Part shown: positions 15,266 through 21,674 of the stretch, piece after piece
How positions within the stretch are numbered: the stretch's first letter is position 1
How the letters are laid out: each line of letters opens with the position of its first letter
Assembly: GCA_964462635.1 (NCBI GenBank)
Contig: CAYWYJ010000060.1
Span: 1 to 21,674 of the forward strand
Length of the DNA: 21,674 nucleotides
DNA from: JBFMAI01 sp964462635
Lineage (GTDB): Bacteria; Planctomycetota; Phycisphaerae; UBA1845; Fen-1342
Direction: 5' to 3'
Made by a program: the position numbers and the translations under genes
Notes under the pieces: model-generated
The model's input: the letters and a program-made list of their open reading frames with translations, nothing else
Told to the model about the DNA's origin: nothing
The model's database searches: none

Positions 15266-16195
15266 TCACGCCTCCGCTTCAGGAAGCCGCGAGAGAAACC
15301 CGACGCTGGACGCGAAGCAGCGCTGCCGGAGCTGTTCGTGCGCCGCCGCGTCGCGCGCGTCCTCGCTGCGCAAGTCCTCGAGGTTGGCCTGACAGCGGTC
15401 GCAATCCGCCTCGCGCACGTGAAAATCGACGTACGCGTTCCAGTCGTCGTCAAGCACGCCCAGCAGGTACCGCCCCAACGTGGAACGCTTCAGGCACGAA
15501 ATGCCCTCCTCACGCCACACGCGGCCGACCGTGCTGTCCGCCGCCAGGGCCGCCTCGGTCCATTCGTCCGCCCCCGGCGCCGCCTGGGTGAACTCGCGCC
15601 ACTGCTCCAACACGCGGAACTTGATGCCCGCGACCGCCGTCTCCGTCAGCCCGAGGTCGGCGGCCACCTCCTTGTTCCGCAGACCGAGCACCACCAGCAT
15701 CTCGATCACCATCAGGTCTTGGAAGCGGCGGCGCTCGATGCACTGCTCCACCCAGCTTCGCAGGCTCGCGACGAGCGCCGCCCGCTGCGACGACAAGCGC
15801 TCACGGCTGGCGACGTGACCGCTGGGGGTCTCCGCGTCGATCCACGCCTCGGGGGCCTCATCCGGGTCAAGCTGGTCCAGGCTCTGCCGCCCGCCCGGCG
15901 GCCGCCGCCGCAGATGGTCGTGCAGCTTGTGCCGGACGATGGCGAACAGGTAGGTTTCCAGCGAACGGCTGGGGTCGTAGGTGGGCAGGCTCCGCAGCAG
16001 GCCCAGGAACGTCTCTTGCACAATGTCATCCGCGTCGCCGCGCTCGGCCAGCATCCGCCGGGCGAAGCTCAGCAGCCGCCCCTGGTAGCGGTCGATGACC
16101 TCTTGCCAAGCCTGGGCGTCGCCCCGCCGCACCGCCTCGATCAGGTAATTGTCCGCTTCGCCCGCGGTCATTTCGTTGGCCCTGCGACGCTCCAT
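15266..16195 (-). CDS. ECF sigma factor with C-terminal zinc-finger-like tail
   Basis: 309 residues. Sigma region 2 lies at about 14-90 (DNYLIEAVRRGDAQAWQEVI, GDADDIVQETFLGLLRSLP, LETYLFAIVRHKLHDHLRR). Region 4 lies at about 130-205, with helix-turn-helix LGLRNKEVAADLGLTETAVA. A further 100 residues ending FHVREADCDRCQANLEDL (His259, Cys265, Cys268) resemble the zinc-binding anti-sigma fold, here fused to the sigma itself with spacing H-x5-C-x2-C instead of the usual H-x3-C-x2-C. The protein would direct RNA polymerase to specific promoters under a signal sensed by the tail. The ATG at 16195 is chosen because an upstream ATG at 16222 falls within the predicted -10 box. No separate anti-sigma gene lies next to it. 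Confidence 0.88.
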   Translation of the reverse strand: MERRRANEMTAGEADNYLIEAVRRGDAQAWQEVIDRYQGRLLSFARRMLAERGDADDIVQETFLGLLRSLPTYDPSRSLETYLFAIVRHKLHDHLRRRPPGGRQSLDQLDPDEAPEAWIDAETPSGHVASRERLSSQRAALVASLRSWVEQCIERRRFQDLMVIEMLVVLGLRNKEVAADLGLTETAVAGIKFRVLEQWREFTQAAPGADEWTEAALAADSTVGRVWREEGISCLKRSTLGRYLLGVLDDDWNAYVDFHVREADCDRCQANLEDLRSEDARDAAAHEQLRQRCFASSVGFLSRLPEAEA

Positions 16196-16217
16196 GATCG
16201 TCACCGTCGCGCAGCGC

Positions 16218-16247
16218 AGCATACCGCGGGCCGGCGCAGCGGGCCAA
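16218..16247 (-). promoter_or_regulatory. predicted promoter of the ECF sigma gene
   Basis: TTGGCC (16247-16242), an 18-base spacer and GG-preceded TATGCT (16223-16218), about 22 bases before the ATG at 16195. It is similar in form to the ATPase promoter. Confidence 0.5.
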
Positions 16248-16552
16248 CGGCGGCGGGGGCTACGTGGTTGCGACTAGATTCCGTGGTGCCGGCGAGAAGC
16301 CTACGCGGGCGGCTGAGGCTTCAATCGCCCCCGGCGGCGGCTCCCGTGGGGGGATCACGCCGTGATGCCGGGGCTGCCGCCCGGGGCTACACTCAAACGC
16401 CCCAGCGGGGCTCCCCACGGGCCGGTTGGTGCCCGGGCACGCACGCTCGTGTCCACCCACGGACTCGCTGGTCGTCGCTTGCGACAGTCCGTGGTCAGAC
16501 CCTCTCCCGCAAAAGCCGAAACTGGCCAGCGCGATCCCCGCCGCCCTGACGG

Positions 16553-16558
16553 TACAAT
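16553..16558 (+). promoter_or_regulatory. -10 element of the FG-GAP protein gene
   Basis: GGTACAATG contains TACAAT, five of six matches to the consensus, but no good -35 at normal spacing. It would give a 5' leader of about 165 bases. Confidence 0.4.
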
Positions 16559-16686
16559 GAAAGGCGGCCCCGTTCGGCGCCGCCTTCGGGAGCGCGGTGC
16601 CCACGCCGGCCGGCGATACGGCGGCGGGCAGGCCGCCGCACATCGTGTGCGAAGTTGACGTTGTCTGCGGGGAACCTGAGCTGGGC

Positions 16687-16709
16687 GCCGGTTCCGTGCG
16701 GGAACCGGC
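16687..16709 (+). promoter_or_regulatory. leader hairpin before the ribosome binding site
   Basis: GCCGGTTCC (16687-16695), loop GTGCG, GGAACCGGC (16701-16709): a perfect 9-bp stem ending 9 bases before AAGGAGG (16719-16725), which itself lies 6 bases from the ATG at 16732. It could control translation or protect the 5' end. Confidence 0.45.
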
Positions 16710-16731
16710 CCGGGAAAGAAGGAGGACAAGC

Positions 16732-18459
16732 ATGCGTTCGGCACTCTGTCTGGGGGCCGTGCTGGTGACCATGGGCTTCACGTGCCCGGCGGGCGACGAG
16801 GTCTTCGGGTCTCCGCCAGCCTGGCTGATGCCGCGAACTCTGACTCCGGCCGCTGGAGACCTGGTGGCGGTGCCGCTGGAACCCGGCCGGCTGCACGTCC
16901 GCGGCCTGGTCGGCGTCAATCCCGACGCAGACCTGCTCCCCGGCTGGCCGCTCGATCTCGGTCTGGCCAGCAGCGGCTACCCGTACACGCCGACGCTGGC
17001 CGACGTGGATGGCGACAAGGCCGAGGAGATCTTCATGACCGGCGGCAATACGTTCGGGCTGAAGGGCGACGGCTCGTTCCTGCCGGGCTGGCCGACGGTC
17101 GAGCAGCAGTACATGGGCTACGGGACGAACGGGAACAAGCCCGGGCCGTCGGTCGGCGACATGGACCGCGACGGCGTCCCGGAAATCGTCTGGACGCTGC
17201 GCGACTGGTGGGCCGGATCGTCCGTGATGTGGTGCTTCAACGGCAAGCGGCCGAACGGGACCGACCTGCCCGGCTATCCGCAGCGGGCCCCGGATGACAA
17301 CTCGAACGCCCTGGACACGGCCTTCGTGCTGGGCGACACCAACGGCGACAACGTGCTGGAGGCGTGGTCGGCCCACACCAAGGGCAACAACTTCGTCCAC
17401 TACCGCATTTCGAAGCTCGACCACCTCGGCAACCGCCTGTTCACCCGCGACCTCGACCCCGCCGAGAACGTCATCTCGCTGTATTTCGGCGACCTCGACG
17501 GCGACGGCACCGCCGAAATGTTCGCGGTGTCGTGGCTGAGCCCGTATCTGCGGCTGCACGCGTTCAACTCGGACGGCACGGCCAAGCCCGGCTACCCCGT
17601 GAACCTGATGTCCGGCCCCGGTTACGCGGCCACCGAACCCCCCATCGCGGCCGACCTCGACGGCGATCGGAACCTTGAGATACTCTTCGGTGACTACGAC
17701 AGCTCCAGCGGCTATGTGCGGTGCTACCACCACAACGGGACGCCCTACGCGGGGTTCCCGATCACGATCGCCCCGACGCTCCAGATTTTCGCGGTCAACC
17801 TGGGCGACCTGACGGGCGACGGGAAGCCGGAGATCATCGCCACGTCGCACCTGCGGTTTGTCGGCACCAAACAGCTCTGGGCAATCGACATGGCGACGGG
17901 CACGCTGCTGCCCGGCTGGCCGGTGACGGTGGCCGGCTGGCCGAAGGGCTTCCCGGCGATCGCCGACGTGGACGGCGACGGGTTCCAGGATGTCATCGTG
18001 GCCACGGATGAGGGGGCACTCTATGCGGTGGCCCACACCGGCGTGGTCCTCGACGGGTACCCGAAGACCATGCACACGGCGTCGATCTCGGGCGTGGCGG
18101 TCGGGGACATCGACGGCGACAGCTTCTTTGATCTGGTCGCGGCCACGATGGATGGCTGGGCGTATGCCTGGAAGACGACCGCCCCGGCCCTGCGGCACCG
18201 CGCCGACTGGCCGATGCGCTTCGGCGACGCCCGGAACACCGGCGTCTACGCCCCGCAGCGCTGGGCCCGCGGCGACCTGAACTGCGATGGGCACGTCGAT
18301 TTCGGCGACATCAACCCGTTCGTGCTGGCACTGACCAACCCGGCGGGCTACGCGGCGGCGTTTCCGAACTGTGACATCAAGACCGGCGACATCAACGGCG
18401 ACGGCCGCGTGGACTTCGGCGACATCAACCCGTTTGTGCGACTGCTGACCGGCCCGTAG
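16732..18459 (+). CDS. secreted FG-GAP/VCBS repeat protein with dockerin-like tail
   Basis: 575 residues. N-terminal signal sequence MRSALCLGAVLVTMGFTC; the Cys may be a weak lipobox. At least eight calcium-binding FG-GAP/VCBS units follow: ADVDGDKAEEI, GDMDRDGVPEIV, GDTNGDNVLEA, GDLDGDGTAEM, ADLDGDRNLEI, GDLTGDGKPEI, ADVDGDGFQDV and GDIDGDSFFDL. These probably close a beta-propeller. From about residue 510 a pair of dockerin-like calcium motifs (GDLNCDGHVDFGDINPFV and GDINGDGRVDFGDINPFV) ends the chain. This tail is frequent on exported planctomycete proteins and may serve surface attachment. The start is fixed by AAGGAGG six bases before the ATG. An extracellular adhesion or carbohydrate-related role is likely but unproven. 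Confidence 0.88.
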   Translation: MRSALCLGAVLVTMGFTCPAGDEVFGSPPAWLMPRTLTPAAGDLVAVPLEPGRLHVRGLVGVNPDADLLPGWPLDLGLASSGYPYTPTLADVDGDKAEEIFMTGGNTFGLKGDGSFLPGWPTVEQQYMGYGTNGNKPGPSVGDMDRDGVPEIVWTLRDWWAGSSVMWCFNGKRPNGTDLPGYPQRAPDDNSNALDTAFVLGDTNGDNVLEAWSAHTKGNNFVHYRISKLDHLGNRLFTRDLDPAENVISLYFGDLDGDGTAEMFAVSWLSPYLRLHAFNSDGTAKPGYPVNLMSGPGYAATEPPIAADLDGDRNLEILFGDYDSSSGYVRCYHHNGTPYAGFPITIAPTLQIFAVNLGDLTGDGKPEIIATSHLRFVGTKQLWAIDMATGTLLPGWPVTVAGWPKGFPAIADVDGDGFQDVIVATDEGALYAVAHTGVVLDGYPKTMHTASISGVAVGDIDGDSFFDLVAATMDGWAYAWKTTAPALRHRADWPMRFGDARNTGVYAPQRWARGDLNCDGHVDFGDINPFVLALTNPAGYAAAFPNCDIKTGDINGDGRVDFGDINPFVRLLTGP

Positions 18460-18472
18460 CGGTCGGGCCGCG

Positions 18473-18524
18473 GGGAGGGCGAGTCTCCGGGCCAGCCGCG
18501 GCTCGGCGGGGGCCTCGCCCTCCC
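18473..18524. repeat. interspersed palindromic element, copy 2
   Basis: GGGAGGGCGAG (18473-18483) pairs perfectly over 11 bases with CTCGCCCTCCC (18514-18524), with AGCCGCGGCT at the centre (18494-18503). It begins 13 bases after the FG-GAP protein stop and lies between convergent genes, so it may also act as a terminator. Same family as 10207-10259. Confidence 0.7.
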
Positions 18525-18552
18525 GCGCCGCGTCTCCCGCACGGTTGTCCGA

Positions 18553-19017
18553 CTACGCCGTGCTCCAGTCGGCCTCGAACAGGCGATACTCCGTCTCGTG
18601 CATCCCCAGCCGGCGATACACGGCCTGCGCCGCGGCGTTGCGCCAGTCCACGTACAGGCGGACGCCGCAGACGCCGGGCGTCCGGCGGGCCTCTTGCACC
18701 ACGCGCTCGTGCAAAGCGCGATAGACGCCGGTGCGACGGGCCGCGGGCAGCACGTAGACGCTCTGAATCCACCAGAACACGCCGTCGCGCCAATCGCTGA
18801 ACTCGGTCGTAATCAGGAGCTGCCCGACGACGTTTCCGTCACGCTCCGCCAGCCAGTACACTCCCAGCGTGGCGTCGGCCAGCGCCCGGCGGACCGCCGC
18901 CGCGGCCCGCGCGCGGTCGAGCGGCCGGCCCTCGGTCTCCGCGGCCATGGCGACGTTGGCCGCGACGATGATGTCGGCGTCGGCCGGCGCCGCGCGGCGA
19001 ATGCGCAGCGTGCTCAT
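18553..19017 (-). CDS. GNAT-family N-acetyltransferase
   Basis: 154-residue acetyl-CoA-dependent acyltransferase. It begins MSTLRIRRAAPADADIIVAA, a typical GNAT N-terminus. The core has VYWLAERDGNVVGQLLITTE, then IQSVYVLPAARRTGVYRALHERV, where R-x-T-G-V-Y-R-A is the acetyl-CoA pyrophosphate-binding loop. It ends with LYVDWRNAAAQAVYRRLGM, the usual C-terminal strand and helix. The substrate cannot be told. The ATG at 19017 is preferred since this is where family similarity starts; the frame continues upstream only through the opposite strand of murD. It is divergent from murD with 27 bases between starts. TACGCT (19029-19024) may be its -10, giving a very short leader. Confidence 0.85.
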   Translation of the reverse strand: MSTLRIRRAAPADADIIVAANVAMAAETEGRPLDRARAAAAVRRALADATLGVYWLAERDGNVVGQLLITTEFSDWRDGVFWWIQSVYVLPAARRTGVYRALHERVVQEARRTPGVCGVRLYVDWRNAAAQAVYRRLGMHETEYRLFEADWSTA

Positions 19018-19044
19018 GCCGGGAGCGTAGCAGGACAGGCACCC

Positions 19045-20673
19045 ATGATCCAGGATTGGAAGGGTCGGCAGGTTACGGTGATGGGGCTCGGTCGCTTCGG
19101 CGGCGGCGTGGGCGTGACGCGGTGGCTCGCCGCTGCCGGCGCCCGGGTGACCGTCACCGACAAGGAGCCGGCCGAGCGGCTGGCGACATCGCTGCGCGAG
19201 ATCGCGGACTTGGACGTGACGCTGCACCTCGGCGGACATGACGAGCGGGACTTCCGCGGCGTCGATGTGGTCGTCGTGAACCCCGCCGTTCCCGAAAGCT
19301 CGCCGCTGCTGCGTGTGGCCCGCGATGCCGGCGTGCCGATCACGACCGAGATCAACCTCTTCGTCGAGCGTTGCCCGGCCCGCATCGTGGGTATCACGGG
19401 CAGCGTCGGTAAGAGCACGATTACCGCGATGATTGGGCATGTGCTGGAGCAGGCGGCAGGGGACGGGGAACAGGGAACGGGGAACGAGGAACGGGGAACA
19501 GGGAACAGGGAATGGGGAACAGGGAACAGGGAACGGGGAACAGGGAACAGGGAACGGGGAACAGGGAACAGGGAACGGGGAACGGGGAGCGGGGAGGCCC
19601 GGAACGCGCGTCGCGCGGCCGTCCCCATGTCCGCACGTCCCCACATTCCAGCGTCCCCACCTTCCCACGTTCCCACCTTCCCACGTCCCCACGTCCCCAC
19701 GTCCCCGCGCTCCCCCGCCCGCGTGTGGGTCGGCGGCAACATCGGCCGCTCGCTGCTCGACGGTCTCGGTCGGATCACCGCCGACGATCTCGTGGTGCTG
19801 GAACTGTCCAGCTTCCAGCTCCAGCGCACGCCGCTGGTGCGTTGGAGCCCGCACGTCGCGGTCGTGACCCGCATCACCCCGAATCACCTCGATTGGCACG
19901 GTAGCTTCGACGCCTACCGCGACGCGAAGCTCAACATCGTCCGCTTTCAGGACCGCGCGCGCGACGCGGTGGTGCTACAGAACACGCCGGAGCTGGCGCG
20001 GGCACTTGGCGAACTCGTCAGTCCGGCGGCGAACACCTGGTGCTACGGCCTCGATGGCGACGTGCCCGTCGCCGTTCGTGGTCTCGACACGTCGGCCGAG
20101 GCCGGCGAGCGGCGGCGGTGGGACGCCCTGCGGCTGGACGTGCCCGGGCGGCACAATCGCGAGAACGCGGCGGCGGCGTTGACGGTGGCGCACGTGCTGG
20201 GCGTGCCGAATGAAGTGGCGCTGGCTGCCCTGGCGACGTATCAGGCCCTGCCGCACCGGTTGCAGAGGGTTGCGGACCGCGACGGGATCGCGTACTACGA
20301 CGACTCCAAGTCCACGACGCCGGAGTCCGCGCTGACGGCCCTGCGGGCGTTCGAGCGGCCCCTGGTCGTGATTCTCGGGGGCTATGACAAGGGCAGCGAT
20401 CTCGCCCCGGTGGCCCATGAGGCCGCGCGCCGCAGCCGCTTCGCCGCCTGCCTCGGCACGACCGGGCCGCGGCTGGCCGAGTTGATCCGCGCCGCCGGCG
20501 GCAACGCGGAGCTCTGCCCCGACCTGCCGGCCGCCGTCGCGGCGTGTCGGCAGCACGCGCGGCCGGGCGACGCCGTCCTGCTTTCACCCGCGTGTGCCTC
20601 GTGGGACCAGTTCGCGGACTATCGTCAGCGCGGCGAGATGTTCGCGCGCCTGGCGCGTGGGGAGTCAGTTTGA
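19045..20673 (+). CDS. murD: UDP-N-acetylmuramoylalanine-D-glutamate ligase with repeat insertion
   Basis: 542 residues, against about 440-460 in the family. It adds D-glutamate to UDP-MurNAc-L-Ala in cytoplasmic peptidoglycan synthesis. Motifs: a Rossmann-like N-terminal domain (VTVMGLGRFGGGVG), P-loop GITGSVGKST (116-125), VGGNIGRSLLDGL, NHLDWHGSFDAYRDAK (His281; Lys295, the carbamylated lysine position), GRHNRENAAAAL, DDSKSTTPESAL, ILGGYDKGSDL and LLSPACASWDQFADYRQRGEMF. All catalytic blocks are present. Residues 138-225, between the P-loop helix and the VWVGGNIG strand, are low-complexity sequence encoded by tandem repeats and account for the excess length. The P-loop reads GSVGKS rather than the common GTNGKT/S. 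mutY starts two bases after the stop. The product is probably functional, with the insertion forming a surface loop. Confidence 0.93.
   Translation: MIQDWKGRQVTVMGLGRFGGGVGVTRWLAAAGARVTVTDKEPAERLATSLREIADLDVTLHLGGHDERDFRGVDVVVVNPAVPESSPLLRVARDAGVPITTEINLFVERCPARIVGITGSVGKSTITAMIGHVLEQAAGDGEQGTGNEERGTGNREWGTGNRERGTGNRERGTGNRERGTGSGEARNARRAAVPMSARPHIPASPPSHVPTFPRPHVPTSPRSPARVWVGGNIGRSLLDGLGRITADDLVVLELSSFQLQRTPLVRWSPHVAVVTRITPNHLDWHGSFDAYRDAKLNIVRFQDRARDAVVLQNTPELARALGELVSPAANTWCYGLDGDVPVAVRGLDTSAEAGERRRWDALRLDVPGRHNRENAAAALTVAHVLGVPNEVALAALATYQALPHRLQRVADRDGIAYYDDSKSTTPESALTALRAFERPLVVILGGYDKGSDLAPVAHEAARRSRFAACLGTTGPRLAELIRAAGGNAELCPDLPAAVAACRQHARPGDAVLLSPACASWDQFADYRQRGEMFARLARGESV
19469..19594 (+). 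repeat. heptamer tandem array inside murD
   Basis: Eighteen consecutive 7-base units of consensus AACRGGG (AACAGGG or AACGGGG, with AACGAGG, AATGGGG and AGCGGGG variants). Within it, the 21-base unit AACAGGG-AACAGGG-AACGGGG is repeated exactly three times (19518-19580). It encodes a GTGNRE-type peptide. Runs of three to four G every seven bases on the coding strand could form G-quadruplexes. Confidence 0.95.
19621..19716 (+). repeat. octamer tandem array inside murD
   Basis: Twelve consecutive 8-base units close to GTCCCCAC or STTCCCAC. It encodes a proline-rich peptide (PHVPTSPR type). It lies 26 bases after the heptamer array and is of opposite strand bias, so G-rich and C-rich blocks face each other. 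The reverse-complement unit recurs near 3290-3320. Confidence 0.9.
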
Positions 20674-20675
20674 CG

Positions 20676-21674
20676 ATGCGGCCCCGTCGCTATCCCGGCC
20701 CGGCGGGGGCCTCGTCCTGCCGACGCCCCCCTGACAGCCGGGCCGCCGACCTCGGACGCTCGGACCCCGGGGCACGGATCCCGCCTGTTCGCCGCGCACT
20801 GCTCACCTGGTACCGCCGGACGAAGCGGGCGTTGCCGTGGCGCGAGACCAACGACCCGTACCGCATCTGGCTGTCGGAGATCATGCTCCAACAGACGCAA
20901 GTCAGGACGGTGCGGCCGTATTACGCACGGTTCCTGGCCGCGTTTCCGACAGTCCGGGCGCTGGCCGCGGCACCCCTCGAACGGGTCCTCAAGCTCTGGG
21001 AAGGACTGGGTTACTACACGCGGGCCCGTCACCTGCACCAGGCCGCCCAGCGAATCGTCCGCGACGACGGCGACCGTTTCCCTCGCACCGCGGCCGAGTG
21101 GCGTCAGCTCCCCGGCGTCGGACCCTACACCGCGGCGGCCATCGCCAGCATCGCGTTCGGCGAGCCGGCCGCCGCGCTCGACGGCAACGTGCAGCGGGTG
21201 CTGTGCCGCCTGTTCTGCATCAACACACCGCTCGAAGCGGCCGCCACGCGCCGCGAGTTGGAGCGCCTCGCGCACGCGCTCCTGGACCGCCGCTCGCCGG
21301 GCGATTTCAACCAGGCGCTCATGGAGCTTGGCGCCCGCGTTTGCACGCCGCGACGCCCGCGCTGCCCGGAATGCCCGGTGCGCGACCATTGCGCCGCCCG
21401 AACCGCGGGTGTGCAAGCGGACCTGCCGGTGCGGAGACCACGCCGCGCCGCCCGCACGGTCACGTTGGCCGCGGCGCTGGCGCGGCGTGGGCCACGGCTG
21501 CTGTTGGTGGAGCGCTCCGACGACGGCCCGCTGTCGGGATTGTGGGGTCTGCCGACCGCGGAGGTCACGGAGGGTCAAGCCGCGGCGAAAGTGCTGCGTC
21601 GCCACCTCTCGCAGGCGGCCGGCGTGAACGCCGCCATCGGGCCCGAACTGGCCGCCGTCCGCCACGATTTCTCG
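20676..21674 (+). CDS. mutY: A/G-specific adenine DNA glycosylase, 3' end cut by window
   Basis: First 333 residues; the frame is open at the right edge. The enzyme removes adenine mispaired with 8-oxoguanine in base excision repair. The glycosylase core starts near residue 38 (VRRALLTWYRRTKRALPWRE). It has WLSEIMLQQTQV with catalytic Glu68, the helix-hairpin-helix LPGVGPYTAAAI (145-156), ALDGNVQRVLCR with Asp169, and an iron-sulphur cluster loop C-x6-C-x2-C-x5-C at Cys223, 230, 233 and 239. From about residue 262 the NUDIX-like domain that recognises oxoG begins (LLLVERSDDG, GLWGLP). Residues 1-37 are an unusual extension, part of it overlapping a copy of the interspersed repeat. The ATG lies two bases after the murD stop, implying co-transcription. 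Confidence 0.92.
   Translation, partial: MRPRRYPGPAGASSCRRPPDSRAADLGRSDPGARIPPVRRALLTWYRRTKRALPWRETNDPYRIWLSEIMLQQTQVRTVRPYYARFLAAFPTVRALAAAPLERVLKLWEGLGYYTRARHLHQAAQRIVRDDGDRFPRTAAEWRQLPGVGPYTAAAIASIAFGEPAAALDGNVQRVLCRLFCINTPLEAAATRRELERLAHALLDRRSPGDFNQALMELGARVCTPRRPRCPECPVRDHCAARTAGVQADLPVRRPRRAARTVTLAAALARRGPRLLLVERSDDGPLSGLWGLPTAEVTEGQAAAKVLRRHLSQAAGVNAAIGPELAAVRHDFS
20701..20722 (+). repeat. partial copy of the palindromic element within mutY
   Basis: CGGCGGGGGCCTCGTCCTGC at the start of mutY matches the right half of the element at 18504-18525 with only two differences over 21-22 bases. No left arm is present, so it is a fragment or a degenerate copy. Confidence 0.5.

Larger units (their letters stand above)
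16248..16731. promoter_or_regulatory. long upstream region of the FG-GAP protein gene
   Basis: About 480 bases without a credible gene. Contents: perfect inverted repeat ATCACG-C-CGTGAT (16354-16366), a candidate operator; distant inverted arms CCCGTGGGG (16343-16351) and CCCCACGGG (16413-16421) around G/C-rich palindromic sequence; a GG-preceded TACAAT -10 (16553-16558); a 9-bp leader hairpin; and a strong ribosome site. Confidence 0.5.

Noticed and set aside
16362..16658. A 98-residue plus-strand frame in the sigma/FG-GAP spacer
   Set aside because: Composition is low-complexity Arg/Gly/Pro, it has no ribosome site and it covers the operator and promoter elements.
16495..18294. A 599-residue open frame opposite the FG-GAP protein gene
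   Set aside because: It mirrors the well-supported plus-strand gene, has low-complexity Arg/Val/Gly/His-rich content and no domains. Long antisense frames are expected in such GC-rich DNA.
18598..19044. A 149-residue N-terminal extension of murD
   Set aside because: The segment is the complement of the GNAT gene, and the Rossmann-like MurD N-terminus begins at 19045.
19462..19716. CRISPR-like array
   Set aside because: Units of 7 and 8 bases follow each other with no spacers; it is a simple tandem repeat within a gene.
19014..19899. A long upstream extension of the GNAT frame antisense to murD
   Set aside because: It reads the complement of the murD repeats; the GNAT fold begins at 19017.

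Overview
The window is about 21.7 kb of GC-rich bacterial DNA carrying twelve genes I regard as real plus the 5' part of a thirteenth. Several features together point to the Planctomycetota, most likely a Phycisphaerae-type lineage. These are a secreted beta-propeller protein ending in a dockerin-like GDLNCDG...DINPFV tail, a PEP-CTERM protein, an ECF sigma factor fused to a zinc-binding tail, kdsB next to pyrG as in the related Chlamydiae, MJ0042-type zinc fingers, and interspersed GGGAGGGCGAG palindromes. The placement is inference; no rRNA gene or other phylogenetic marker was compared.

Left part (1-7326, all minus strand). In transcription order: a RecF/AAA_21-type ATPase, a DUF4276/TOPRIM-like protein, an EF-G-type elongation factor, a hairpin, a zinc-ribbon membrane protein and an NhaC-type Na+/H+ antiporter. 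The ATPase and TOPRIM-like genes overlap by GTGA, and the TOPRIM-like gene and fusA overlap by TGATG. An apparent defence-type pair is therefore translationally coupled to a translation factor, behind a single visible promoter. A 40-bp copy of the fusA 3' end lies 1.4 kb downstream and differs only at synonymous positions.

Middle part (7327-15241). A divergent promoter region leads to kdsB (CMP-Kdo synthesis) and a divergent, apparently leaderless pyrG (CTP synthesis), which are metabolically linked through CTP. Then come a PilZ-REC-HPt-like protein whose two phosphorelay domains both appear to have lost their phosphorylated residues, a convergent PEP-CTERM exported protein, and a divergent secreted HEAT-repeat protein.

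Right part (15242-21674). An ECF sigma factor with a zinc-finger tail (minus) is separated by a 536-bp regulatory-looking region from a secreted FG-GAP/VCBS protein (plus). A GNAT acetyltransferase (minus) follows, then murD (plus) and mutY (plus, cut by the window end). murD carries an in-frame insertion of about 87 codons made of two tandem arrays, one of 7-bp units and one of 8-bp units.

The strongest candidates for something undescribed are the ATPase-TOPRIM-EF-G coupled unit and the repeat-expanded MurD. No rRNA, tRNA, CRISPR array, transposase or phage gene was recognised.
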